Positions 8,360-16,552 of a stretch of 64,000 nt of DNA are shown here, in pieces. The stretch comes from Streptomyces qinzhouensis. Lineage in GTDB: Bacteria > Actinomycetota > Actinomycetes > Streptomycetales > Streptomycetaceae. Position 1 is the stretch's first letter, and every line of letters starts with the position of its first letter. The translations under genes were made by a program, and so were the position numbers. The stretch covers positions 5,208,001 through 5,272,000 of the forward strand of contig NZ_CP042266.1 of the NCBI RefSeq assembly GCF_007856155.1, read 5' to 3'. The notes beneath the pieces are model-generated. The model was not told the origin of the DNA and ran no database searches. It saw nothing but the letters and a program-made list of their open reading frames with translations.

Positions 8360-9259
8360 TCAGTGCCGGTCCCAGAAGCCCGCGAGGGCCGCGGCGGTCT
8401 CCGTGGGCCGGTCGGTATTGGGCGAGTGCTCGGCGCCGGGGATCACCGTGCGGAGCGCTCCGAGCCGTACCGCCATCTCGTCCATCAACGGCACCGCCCA
8501 GGCGTCGTCGCGCGCACCGCTCAGCACCTGCTTGGGCAGCGGATGTACGGCGGCCAGCTCGTCGACCCGGTCCGGCTCGGTGGTCAGCCGAAGCCCGGTG
8601 GTGATCAACTGGAGCGGGTGGGTCCGCAGCCAGCGCTCCCGTAGCCGCTCCTGGGCGGACTCGCTGCCCGGCCCGGCGGCCTCCTCCGCGTCCGCCGGGG
8701 GCTCCAGCGCCTGCATGGCCTCCCAGACCTCGGCCATGGGCAGGGTGGCGAGCGCATCCCGGAGCAGGTGGATCCGCTTCTGCTGGGCGGGGCCGACCGC
8801 CGCCGGTCCCGAGGACATCAGGGTCAGGGTCCGGAAGGGGGCCGGGTCGATCAGCACGGCGGCCCGGGAGATCAGCCCGCCCAGTGAGTGGCCCATCAGA
8901 TGCACCGGCCCGCCGCCGCTCTCCCCGGCCACCGCCGCGGCCTGCGCCAGCAGGTCCCGGGCCAGTTCGGGCTGCTCGTACGCCCCGGACTCATCGGGTC
9001 CCGCCGATTCGTACTGTCCGCGTCCGTCGACCGAGACGACCCGGTATCCGGCTTCGGTCAGCGGCTGGAGCAGGGCGATGAAGTCCTCCTTGCTGCCCGT
9101 GAAGCCGGGGACGAGGAGGGCCGTGCCCTTCGGGCCGTCCACCGCGGCCCCGCCGTGCCCACCGGGCCGGGCGTCGAGGACGGCGAAGTCGCCGCGGGCG
9201 GTGCGCAGGGTCCGGGAGCGGGCGCAGGCGGGCGTGGTGAAAGTGGGTGGGCGGCTCAT
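8360..9259 (-). CDS. alpha/beta hydrolase
   Basis: 299 residues, MSRPPTFTTPACARSRTLRT onward. The fold's landmarks are in order: the oxyanion strand LLVPGFTGSKEDF, the nucleophile elbow GHSLGG, a cap region, the acid strand VLSGARDDAW and the catalytic His in PGAEHSPN. It is cytosolic, with no signal peptide. The -10 TAGGCT is 6 nt from the ATG, so it is probably leaderless. Substrate unknown: esterase, lipase and haloperoxidase-like enzymes share this architecture. Confidence 0.9.
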   Translation of the reverse strand: MSRPPTFTTPACARSRTLRTARGDFAVLDARPGGHGGAAVDGPKGTALLVPGFTGSKEDFIALLQPLTEAGYRVVSVDGRGQYESAGPDESGAYEQPELARDLLAQAAAVAGESGGGPVHLMGHSLGGLISRAAVLIDPAPFRTLTLMSSGPAAVGPAQQKRIHLLRDALATLPMAEVWEAMQALEPPADAEEAAGPGSESAQERLRERWLRTHPLQLITTGLRLTTEPDRVDELAAVHPLPKQVLSGARDDAWAVPLMDEMAVRLGALRTVIPGAEHSPNTDRPTETAAALAGFWDRH

Positions 9260-9265
9260 GCACCG

Positions 9266-9271
9266 AGCCTA
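9266..9271 (-). promoter_or_regulatory. -10 element TAGGCT of the alpha/beta hydrolase
   Basis: TAGGCT on the minus strand, 6 nt (CGGTGC) from ATG 9259. It is directly preceded by tandem GTACCC hexamers (about 9272-9289), which take the place of any -35. Confidence 0.5.
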
Positions 9272-9343
9272 CGGGTACGGGTACGGGAACGCCGACGGCC
9301 CGCTCCCCGGGTGCGGGGGCGGGCCGTCGGCGGTGGTGCCGGA

Positions 9344-11719
9344 TCAGCTCTCGGGCTGCGCCGCGGCGGTCTTGCGCGCCCGCGGGGCGCGCTTCGGCTT
9401 CTCGGCGGCGGCGACCTCGGCGGTCTCCGCCGTCTTCTCTACCGTCTTCTTCACCGTCCGGGTCCGCTTCGGCTTCTCCGCGACCGCGACCGCGACCTCG
9501 GCCGGCGCATCGGCCGGAGCCTCGGCGACGACCTTCTTCACGGCGCGCTTCCGCTTCGGCTTCTCGGCGGCCGCGACGGCTTCGGCGACCGGGGCCGGGG
9601 CCGCGGCGGCGGTCTCGGTGACCGGAGTGACGGCGGCCGTCTTCTTCACCGTCCGGGCGCGCTTCGGCTTCTCCGCGGCCTCGGCGACCTCCGGGGCCCC
9701 CGTGGCGACGAGGGCTTCGGCGACGGTCTTCTTGACGGTCCGCTTCCGCTTGGGCTTCTCCGCGACCTCGACAACCTCGGCGACCTCGGCGGGCCGCGCG
9801 ATCTGCGCGGTCTCGGCGGGAGCCGGGGACGCCACGGCGGCTTCGGCGACCGGGGCGGTGGCCGCGGTCTTCCGGGTCCGGACGCGCTTCGGCTTCTCCG
9901 CGACCGGGGTGGTCTCGGCAGGGGCCTCGACGACGGCCTTCCTGACGGTCCGGGTGCGCTTCGGAACCTCGGCCACGGGCGCGGGCTCGACGGCCGTGAC
10001 CGTCTCGACGACCGCCTCCGCGGGCCGGGCCGTACGCGTCCGGCGGCGGCGCGGCTTCGCCACGGTCTCCGCCACGACGGACTCGGCCGCCACGGCCTCC
10101 GCCTGCTGCGGCACGGCCACCGGAGCCACCGGCTCCGCGACGGTCGCCGTGGCGGTCACCACGGCCGCCGGTGCCGCCGGGGCCTCGGACGAAGCGCCCG
10201 TGCGGGTACGGCGACGGCGCCTCGGCGTCCGTACGGCCGGGGTCTCCGCGGTGGTGTCCACCGCGGTGGCCCCGCCGGCCGGGCCCTGCGCGGGTGCCGC
10301 GGACGGGACGGCGGCGTCGGCCGACGAGCCCCCGCGGGTGCGGCGGCGCTGACGCGGTGTACGGGTGCGCTCCGGACGCTCGGCCGGGGCGGCGGCCGCG
10401 GGCTGCTGCTTGCGGCCTCGCCCACCGGTCTCGCCGAGGTCCTCCAGCTCCTCCGCCGCCAGCCCTGCCCGGGTCCGCTCGGTACGCGGCAGGACACCCT
10501 TGGTGCCGGCCGGGATGTTGAGCTCCTCGAAGAGGTGCGGGGAGGTGGAGTACGTTTCGGCGGGCTCGGGGAACTTGAGGTCGAGCGCCTTGTTGATCAG
10601 CTGCCAGCGGGGGATGTCGTCCCAGTCGACCAGCGTGACCGCGGTACCGGACGCGCCCGCCCGGCCGGTGCGGCCGATGCGGTGGAGGTAGGTCTTCTCC
10701 TCCTCCGGCGACTGGTAGTTGATCACATGGGTGACGCCTTCGACATCGATACCGCGCGCGGCGACATCGGTGCAGACCAGGACGTCCACCTTGCCGTTGC
10801 GGAAGGCCCGGAGCGCCTGCTCGCGGGCGCCCTGGCCGAGGTCGCCGTGGACCGCACCGGAGGCGAAGCCCCGGCGCGCCAGCTGGTCGGCGATGTCCGC
10901 GGCGGTCCGCTTGGTCCGGCAGAAGATCATCGCCAGCCCGCGGCCCTCGGCCTGGAGGATCCGCGAGACCAGCTCCGGCTTGTCCATCGAGTGGGCCCGG
11001 TAGACGCGCTGGGTGATGTTGGCGACGGTCGCGCCCTCGTCGTCCGGGGCGGTCGCCCGGATGTGCGTGGGCTGGGACATGTAGCGGCGGGCGAGGCCGA
11101 TGACCGCGCCCGGCATCGTCGCGGAGAAGAGCATCGTCTGCCGGCGGGCCGGCAGACACTGGATGATCTTCTCGACGTCGGGCAGGAAGCCCAGGTCGAG
11201 CATTTCGTCGGCCTCGTCGAGGACGAGCGCGCGCACCTTCGACAGGTCGAGCTTCTTCTGCCCGGCCAGGTCGAGCAGGCGCCCGGGGGTGCCGACGATC
11301 ACGTCGACGCCCTTCCTGAGCGCCTCGACCTGGGGCTCGTAGGCCCGGCCGCCGTAGATCGCCAGCACGCGCACGTTGCGGACCTTGCCCGCGGTGAGCA
11401 GGTCGTTGGTGACCTGGGTGCACAGCTCACGGGTGGGGACCACGACGAGCGCCTGCGGGGCGTCGGTGAGCTGCTCGGGCTTCGCCCGGCCGGCCTCGAC
11501 GTCCGCGGGCACGGTGACCCGCTCCAGGAGCGGCAGCCCGAAGCCGAGCGTCTTGCCGGTGCCGGTCTTGGCCTGGCCGATGATGTCGGTGCCCGTGAGG
11601 GCGACCGGAAGCGTCATTTCCTGGATGGGGAAAGGGTTGAAGATGCCGACGGCTTCGAGCGCCTCGGCAGTCTCCGGGAGGATCCCGAGATCCCGGAAAG
11701 TCGTCTGCTGCGTAGTCAG
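9344..11719 (-). CDS. rhlE: DEAD-box RNA helicase, RhlE-like, with long basic repeat tail
   Basis: 791 residues. Translation appears to start at CTG 11719 (TTQQTTFRDLGILPETAEA follows), with AGAGG 8 nt upstream; no ATG or GTG fits before the Q motif. The core is complete: Walker A AKTGTGKT (50-57), PTREL, TPGR, DEAD (168-171), SAT (199-201) and HRIGRTGR near 370. It should unwind RNA in ribosome assembly or cold adaptation. The last 330 residues are Ala/Glu/Val-rich with about ten basic islands of the type EKPKRxRTVKK, probably a disordered RNA-binding tail. A 525-nt gap precedes it. Confidence 0.92.
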   Translation of the reverse strand: MTTQQTTFRDLGILPETAEALEAVGIFNPFPIQEMTLPVALTGTDIIGQAKTGTGKTLGFGLPLLERVTVPADVEAGRAKPEQLTDAPQALVVVPTRELCTQVTNDLLTAGKVRNVRVLAIYGGRAYEPQVEALRKGVDVIVGTPGRLLDLAGQKKLDLSKVRALVLDEADEMLDLGFLPDVEKIIQCLPARRQTMLFSATMPGAVIGLARRYMSQPTHIRATAPDDEGATVANITQRVYRAHSMDKPELVSRILQAEGRGLAMIFCRTKRTAADIADQLARRGFASGAVHGDLGQGAREQALRAFRNGKVDVLVCTDVAARGIDVEGVTHVINYQSPEEEKTYLHRIGRTGRAGASGTAVTLVDWDDIPRWQLINKALDLKFPEPAETYSTSPHLFEELNIPAGTKGVLPRTERTRAGLAAEELEDLGETGGRGRKQQPAAAAPAERPERTRTPRQRRRTRGGSSADAAVPSAAPAQGPAGGATAVDTTAETPAVRTPRRRRRTRTGASSEAPAAPAAVVTATATVAEPVAPVAVPQQAEAVAAESVVAETVAKPRRRRTRTARPAEAVVETVTAVEPAPVAEVPKRTRTVRKAVVEAPAETTPVAEKPKRVRTRKTAATAPVAEAAVASPAPAETAQIARPAEVAEVVEVAEKPKRKRTVKKTVAEALVATGAPEVAEAAEKPKRARTVKKTAAVTPVTETAAAAPAPVAEAVAAAEKPKRKRAVKKVVAEAPADAPAEVAVAVAEKPKRTRTVKKTVEKTAETAEVAAAEKPKRAPRARKTAAAQPES

Positions 11720-12244
11720 GATGTTGCCTCTTCTGTGAGACGCGGCGCGAGGCGAGCGAAGGGGGTCGTACCGCACCTGGGTGTCGCACCGGGGTGCTGT
11801 CCGGCCGCGGGTTGGCCGATGGCGCGGGACCACTGCCGTCGCTCGAGCGCTCGTGCCGCTGAGGGGGCCCCTCGTCTGCGGTCGTACGCGAGGGCGCACG
11901 GTCCGCGCGGAGGGCGGTCGGTTCGGAGCCGATCGTGCCACCGACCGGGCATCCTCAATGGGGTCAGAAGAACTACCGGACCCCGGCCGGACCTGGAAAA
12001 GCCCGGAGGATCGGCACAGAATCCTTCATCCCTCAGTCAAACACTGCGATCGCCCGCCGAACCGTCATTCAGTCGTACACACAACTGTCTCAACGCTCCA
12101 GCAGGCGCCATACCACTGTACCCCGGAATCGCGCATGTGTGTTGGCGGATGTCACGGAAACCGGGACGATCACCGGCGTCATGTGCCCCCGGACCCGGCG
12201 GCCGGCCCCTTACGGTGGGGGTGCGGCGGGCTATTGTGCGGTTC
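11720..12244. other. 525-nt divergent region, probable helicase leader
   Basis: No supportable gene. At the right end it holds the -10 of the ferritin-like gene. The unusually long space before the helicase start codon could be a 5' leader, and cold-inducible DEAD-box genes in other bacteria often have one. I found no convincing -35/-10 pair for the helicase. Confidence 0.4.
12232..12237 (+). promoter_or_regulatory. -10 element TATTGT of the ferritin-like gene
   Basis: TATTGT followed by GCGGTTC and ATG 12245 (7 nt). TTACGG at 12210-12215 gives a 16-nt spacer and could be the -35. Confidence 0.45.
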
Positions 12245-13063
12245 ATGGAGACGCCTGATCACGCCCCTGAACCCGATAACGCCGCGAAGGGCGCGGACGC
12301 CCCGAGCGCCGCGGGGCCCGCGGACGACGCCGAGGCCGCTTCGAACGCGGAGACGGCGGCGGAGCCCACCGGGATCGCCGCCCAGGACTGGGTCACGGCC
12401 TCCGCCGACCCCCGGTACCGCGCCGCCGTCGTGGATCTGCTGGGTGCGCTCGCCTACGGCGAGCTGGCCGCCTTCGAGCGCCTCGCCGACGATGCCAAGC
12501 TGGCGCCGACCCTCGGCGACAAGGCCGAACTGGCGAAGATGGCGTCCGCCGAGTTCCACCACTTCGAGCGGCTCCGTGACCGGCTGGCCGCCATCGAGGA
12601 GGAGCCGACCGCGGCCATGGAACCGTTCGCCAGGGCCCTGGACGACTTCCACCAGCAGACCGCGCCGTCGGACTGGCTGGAGGGCCTGGTGAAGGCCTAT
12701 GTCGGCGATTCCATCGCCAGTGACTTCTACCGCGAGGTCGCGGTCCACCTCGACTCCGACACCCGGGCGCTGGTGCTCGCCGTGCTCGACGACACCGGTC
12801 ACGGCAACTTCGCGGTGGAGAAGGTGCGCGCCGCCATCGCGGCCGACCCCCGGATCGCCGGACGGCTCGCGCTCTGGGCCCGCCGGCTGATGGGCGAGGC
12901 GCTCTCCCAGGCGCAGCGGGTGGTCGCCGAGCGGGACGCCCTGTCGACGATGCTGGTCGGCGGGGTCGCGGACGGGTTCGACCTCGCGGAGATCGGCAAG
13001 ATGTTCTCCCGGATCACCAAGGCCCACACCCTGCGGATGGCCGCGCTCGACCTGGCGTCCTGA
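12245..13063 (+). CDS. ferritin-like/MiaE-like diiron-fold protein
   Basis: 272 residues. The first 45 are an Ala/Asp/Glu-rich disordered leader. A four-helix bundle follows (AAVVDLLGALAYGELAAFER, then MASAEFHHFERLRDRLAA) with E-x-x-H type pairs (EFHHFE and later DDTGHGNFAVEK) as expected for a ferritin-like diiron site. I know close homologues as ferritin-like fold proteins related to MiaE tRNA hydroxylase; in mycobacteria the equivalent gene (Rv3210c) also sits beside the rhlE-like helicase. ATG 12245 is chosen over in-frame GTG 12236 because the -10 overlaps the latter. Activity unproven. Confidence 0.82.
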   Translation: METPDHAPEPDNAAKGADAPSAAGPADDAEAASNAETAAEPTGIAAQDWVTASADPRYRAAVVDLLGALAYGELAAFERLADDAKLAPTLGDKAELAKMASAEFHHFERLRDRLAAIEEEPTAAMEPFARALDDFHQQTAPSDWLEGLVKAYVGDSIASDFYREVAVHLDSDTRALVLAVLDDTGHGNFAVEKVRAAIAADPRIAGRLALWARRLMGEALSQAQRVVAERDALSTMLVGGVADGFDLAEIGKMFSRITKAHTLRMAALDLAS

Positions 13064-13079
13064 CCCGGACTTCCGGCGG

Positions 13080-13121
13080 GCGTCCCGCCCGGGCCCACGG
13101 CCCGGGCCGGGCCCGGGACGC
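13080..13121. terminator. GC-rich hairpin between convergent genes
   Basis: GCGTCCC plus CGGGCCC on the left pairs with 13109-13121 on the right, with a three-base bulge. It sits between the ferritin-like stop and the stop of the small membrane protein and probably terminates both. Confidence 0.55.
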
Positions 13122-13394
13122 TCAGGAGGGGATCGCGCGGCCGCGCAGCCGCCGGCCGGTGGGGCGCAGCAGCAGCGAGAGCGTGACGGCCCCGATCAGC
13201 AGTGCCCCCACCAGTGTCCCCAGGGAATGCCCGGGCCCCAGCGCCACATGGGTCACATGGGCGCCGAACAGGGCGGCCGGCGGGCCGGTCAGGAAGACCG
13301 CGCGGCGCTCCGGGAGCCGGTCGGCGAGAAGGCGGACGGCCGCCCAGGACAGGGCGAGACCGAGCAGGACTGAGCCGATCGCTTCCAGCAGCAC
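13122..13394 (-). CDS. small integral membrane protein
   Basis: 90 residues from GTG 13394, with GAGGTGA about 10 nt upstream. Three hydrophobic stretches are visible: MLLEAIGSVLLGLALSWAAV, a short central one around GPPAALFGAHVTHVAL, and LGTLVGALLIGAVTLSLLL. The C-terminus is basic (RPTGRRLRGRA). No family recognised. It is convergent with the ferritin-like gene. Confidence 0.65.
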   Translation of the reverse strand: MLLEAIGSVLLGLALSWAAVRLLADRLPERRAVFLTGPPAALFGAHVTHVALGPGHSLGTLVGALLIGAVTLSLLLRPTGRRLRGRAIPS

Positions 13395-13625
13395 TGCTGA
13401 TCACCTCACGGGCGTCGAACGAGGGGTGCGGTCATAGCCCGTACTACCCTCTGGCCGGGGAAAACAACCCTCCGTGGCCCGTCCGTACCCCTCCGGCGCA
13501 GCCCCGTTTACGGGGGCGGATCCGGGGCCGCGGGCGATGATCCCGTACGACCCTGCCGACACCAGCATCTACCCCGGCACCGGTCCCGGTCCCGGTCCCG
13601 GATCGCCGGACCAGACCCGGACCCG

Positions 13626-13694
13626 CCGGAGTGGCCCCGGGGCCACTCCGGAACGCGGCAGGGCCCCGGCGGATCATCCGCCGGGGCCCTGCCG
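13626..13694 (-). terminator. double perfect hairpin downstream of the DUF3107 gene
   Basis: Two adjacent stems: 13656-13673 with 13677-13694 (18 bp, 3-nt loop, starting 9 nt after the DUF3107 stop), then a 13-bp perfect palindrome 13626-13651. Tandem GC stems like this are typical streptomycete terminators. Confidence 0.75.
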
Positions 13695-13703
13695 GACGTC
13701 GGG

Positions 13704-13934
13704 TCAGAGCGCCGCGCCGAAGCCCACGCGCCGCGTGGCCGACTCGCCGATCTCGACGTACGCGATCCGGTCGGACGGCACCAGCACCCTGCGGCCCTTC
13801 TCGTCCGAGAGGCTGAGCACCTGGGTCTTGCCCGCAAGTGCCTGGCCCACGGCGTCCTCGACCTCGGCGGCGGTCTGCCCGCTCACCAGAACGATCTCCC
13901 GGGGCGCGTGCTGCACGCCGATCTTGACCTCCAC
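13704..13934 (-). CDS. DUF3107 family protein
   Basis: 76 residues from GTG 13934 (VEVKIGVQHAPREIVLVSGQ), with GGAGGGAC 8 nt upstream. The pattern is compact and almost free of Cys and Trp, with a beta-strand, a short helix (TAAEVEDAVGQALAG) and a second strand pair (GRRVLVPSDRIAYVEIG). This is DUF3107; the mycobacterial member is TB9.4/Rv3208A, which also sits next to a TetR gene. It is intracellular and of unknown function. Probably part of the minus-strand unit with the TetR gene upstream. Confidence 0.92.
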   Translation of the reverse strand: MEVKIGVQHAPREIVLVSGQTAAEVEDAVGQALAGKTQVLSLSDEKGRRVLVPSDRIAYVEIGESATRRVGFGAAL

Positions 13935-14171
13935 GGCTATGTCCCTCCGAACGGTCAGTGCGTTGCGCGATCACCGCGCCGTACCCAGCACACATTAGCC
14001 CGGCGGTGGGCCCGCTCGGCCACGCCGGTGCACGCCATCAGCGAACAGCGGCGAACGGGGCGGGCACGGCCGCCACGAACGGCGGCACGGGAAGGCCGGT
14101 CCGCCGCAGCGGCCGGACGGCCGGGACACCGCCCCGGCGAACGGGCCGGGGCCCGGCCGGAGCGGGCCGGA

Positions 14172-14828
14172 TCAGCGCTGCGGCCCTTCGGCGCCGTCCG
14201 CTCCGTGCAGGGGAAAGCCCGCGATGCCCCGCCAGGCCAGCGACGTCAGCAGCCCCACGGCCCGGTCGCGCGGAATGCCCGTCTCACTGGAGAGCCAGTA
14301 CCGGGCGACGACCTGGGCGACGCCGCCGAGCCCCACGGCCAGCAGCATCGACTCGTCCTTCGACAGATCGGTGTCCTCGGCGATGACGTCGGAGATCGCC
14401 TCGGCGGTCTGCAGCGACACCCGCTCCACCCGCTCGCGCACCGCGGGCTCGTTGGTCAGATCGGACTCGAAGACCAGCCGGAAGGCACCGCCCTCGTCCT
14501 CGACATAGGCGACATAGGCGTCCATCGTGGCCGCCACCCGCTGCTTGTTGTCGGAGGTCGACGCCAGCGCAGTGCGCACCGCCTGGAGCAGTGCCTCGCA
14601 GTGCTGGTCCAGCAGGGCCAGATACAGATCCAGCTTTCCGGGGAAGTGCTGGTAGAGCACCGGCTTGCTGACGCCCGCCCGCTCGGCGATGTCGTCCATC
14701 GCGGCCGCGTGGTACCCCTGGGCCACGAAGACCTCCTGGGCAGCGCCCAGGAGTTGGTTCCTGCGGGCTCGGCGTGGCAGGCGCGTGCCCCGCGGGCGCG
14801 CCGCCTCTGTCTGCTCGATGGCTGTCAC
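14172..14828 (-). CDS. TetR/AcrR-family transcriptional regulator
   Basis: 218 residues from GTG 14828, where GGGAGGC lies just upstream; a frame extension to 14876 has no such site. The N-terminal HTH is clear: RRNQLLGAAQEVFVAQGYHA, AAMDDIAERAGVSKPVLYQH, FPGKLDLY. The C-terminal ligand domain is all-helical. In mycobacteria the matching neighbour (Rv3208) is a TetR protein beside DUF3107, so this is a conserved pair. Ligand and targets unknown. No obvious palindrome overlaps its own start. Confidence 0.93.
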   Translation of the reverse strand: MTAIEQTEAARPRGTRLPRRARRNQLLGAAQEVFVAQGYHAAAMDDIAERAGVSKPVLYQHFPGKLDLYLALLDQHCEALLQAVRTALASTSDNKQRVAATMDAYVAYVEDEGGAFRLVFESDLTNEPAVRERVERVSLQTAEAISDVIAEDTDLSKDESMLLAVGLGGVAQVVARYWLSSETGIPRDRAVGLLTSLAWRGIAGFPLHGADGAEGPQR

Positions 14829-15028
14829 GCCGCCTCCCAAAATCGTTCCGTGCGCGGTTGACGCCGCGCCCGCCATCGTACTTTTGGGTAACCCGCCCGT
14901 GCGCGCCGCGGACGCAGAATTTCACGGACCGGACAGCCGCGGTAGCTCCCGATTCGGGGGCAAAAGGGGGCACGCCACCGGTAGTGCCGCGCCCACCGGG
15001 CCCACTGTCACCGCGAGTCGGCGGGGGG

Positions 15029-15307
15029 TCACCGATAGTCGTCCTCGTCCTGAGTGACCACCCGCGCCTGTTCGACGGCGTCGGCCTCGTTCGCCCGGTC
15101 GCGGTCGATCCGCGGCGGATCGTCCCGCTCGGGACGGACCTCCGTGCGCTGCTCGGCGGCGTCGGCCTCCGGGACTTCCTCGTCCGGCCGGTCCGCCGGG
15201 CCCGCGCCGCCGCCGGGCGACGCCTCGGTCCCGTCCACTTCTTCGCCGCTCTCGCGGCCCTCGTAGTCCGCGAAGGCCTCCGGATCGCCGGCATCGACGA
15301 CAGCCAT
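15029..15307 (-). CDS. small acidic hypothetical protein
   Basis: 92 residues from ATG 15307 (MAVVDAGDPEAFADYEGRES), with GGAGAAGGTG upstream. About 35 percent of residues are Asp or Glu, and the sequence is low-complexity (DEEVPEADAAEQRTEV). No fold, membrane segment or Cys. It may be disordered. Similar acidic short proteins are common in streptomycetes without known function. Divergent from the alpha/beta hydrolase at 15581. Confidence 0.6.
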   Translation of the reverse strand: MAVVDAGDPEAFADYEGRESGEEVDGTEASPGGGAGPADRPDEEVPEADAAEQRTEVRPERDDPPRIDRDRANEADAVEQARVVTQDEDDYR

Positions 15308-15568
15308 TGAGGCACCTTCTCCTCGGCTCGCTCTTCTCGGCCCTGGTCCGTCCCGTGGTCGCGGTGCCCTGTCGGGGCGCGGTGTGCCGCCACGGAGCGA
15401 GCGGGGTCCCCTTTCTTTCCTGTCCTTCTTCTCTCTCCGTTCTTCCCCGGGCGTCCCCTCGCCGCTTTCCCCTCTTCTCTCGAGCGTAGGAGCAGACGTC
15501 CGGCGGCGCTATGCGATCCGCATTCCCCTTGTGATGCCGAACACACGTTTAGGGGTGTGATCGTCTCG

Positions 15569-15574
15569 TAACAT
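15569..15574 (+). promoter_or_regulatory. -10 element TAACAT of the second alpha/beta hydrolase
   Basis: TAACAT, then TGCCGC, then ATG 15581: 6 nt, so leaderless. The upstream 250 nt are pyrimidine-rich with no clear -35. Confidence 0.5.
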
Positions 15575-15580
15575 TGCCGC

Positions 15581-16543
15581 ATGTCTTCGACCGAGCTGCC
15601 CGGCCGCGCACCCCTTGTGCCCGTGGTGCCCGACCTCGTCGCCGTGCGGATCGCCGAAGGGGAGGAGCTGTGCACCGTCACGCTCCCCGGTCTCGGGCTC
15701 ACCGTCCGGGCCCGGCCGCCGGCCCGCCCCGGACTGCCCCCCGCCCTCTATCTCCACGGGCTGGGCGGCTCGTCCCAGAACTGGTCGGCCCTGATGCCCC
15801 TGCTGGCGGACGTCGTCGACGGCGAGGCGCTCGACCTGCCCGGCTTCGGCGCCTCACCCCCGCCCGACGACGGCAACTACTCGCTCACCGGTCACGCCCG
15901 GGCCGTGATCCGGTATCTCGACGCCGCCGGCCGGGGCCCGGTCCATCTGATCGGGAACTCCCTCGGCGGGGCCGTGGCCACCCGGGTCGCCGCGGTCCGG
16001 CCCGATCTGGTGCGTACCCTCTCCCTGATCTCCCCGGCCCTGCCCGAGCTGCGGGTCCAGCGCGGCGCCGTATCGACCGGACTGCTGGCCCTGCCCGGTG
16101 TCGCCCGGTTCTTCGGCCGGATCAGCCATGACTGGCCGGCCGAACGCCGGACGCGCGGTGTGATGGCGCTCTGTTACGGCGACCCCGGCCGGGTCTCGGC
16201 GGAGACCTTCGCTCACGCCGTGGCCGAGATGGAGCGGCGGATGAAGCTGCCCTACTTCTGGGACGCGATGGCCCGCTCGGCGCGCGGTATCGTCGATGCT
16301 TACACATTGGGCGGCCAGCACGGGCTGTGGCGGCAGGCGGAGCGGGTGCTCGCGCCGACGCTGCTGGTGTACGGCGGGCGGGACAAGCTGGTCTCCTATC
16401 GGATGGCCGACCGGGCGTCCGCCGCCTTCCGGGACTCACGGCTGGTGACGCTCCCGGACGCCGGCCATGTGGCGATGATGGAGTACCCGGAGACGGTCGC
16501 GCAGGCGATCCGGGACGTGATCGACGACTGCGGCAGGAGCTGA
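15581..16543 (+). CDS. alpha/beta hydrolase
   Basis: 320 residues. Key elements: LYLHGLGGSSQNW (oxyanion region), nucleophile elbow GNSLGG, acid strand LLVYGGRDKLVSY, and the His in PDAGHVAMMEYP. It resembles meta-cleavage-product and proline iminopeptidase-like hydrolases, but no substrate can be read. No signal peptide. The DUF3152 gene begins 9 nt after its stop, so the two are likely cotranscribed and coupled. Confidence 0.9.
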   Translation: MSSTELPGRAPLVPVVPDLVAVRIAEGEELCTVTLPGLGLTVRARPPARPGLPPALYLHGLGGSSQNWSALMPLLADVVDGEALDLPGFGASPPPDDGNYSLTGHARAVIRYLDAAGRGPVHLIGNSLGGAVATRVAAVRPDLVRTLSLISPALPELRVQRGAVSTGLLALPGVARFFGRISHDWPAERRTRGVMALCYGDPGRVSAETFAHAVAEMERRMKLPYFWDAMARSARGIVDAYTLGGQHGLWRQAERVLAPTLLVYGGRDKLVSYRMADRASAAFRDSRLVTLPDAGHVAMMEYPETVAQAIRDVIDDCGRS

Positions 16544-16552
16544 TCGGGGCCC

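Noticed and set aside
8888..12244. Long plus-strand frame reading antisense to the DEAD-box helicase tail and running into the ferritin-like gene
   Set aside because: It is a Gly/Arg/Asp low-complexity shadow produced by the helicase codon bias; the true protein starts at 12245 with its own -10.
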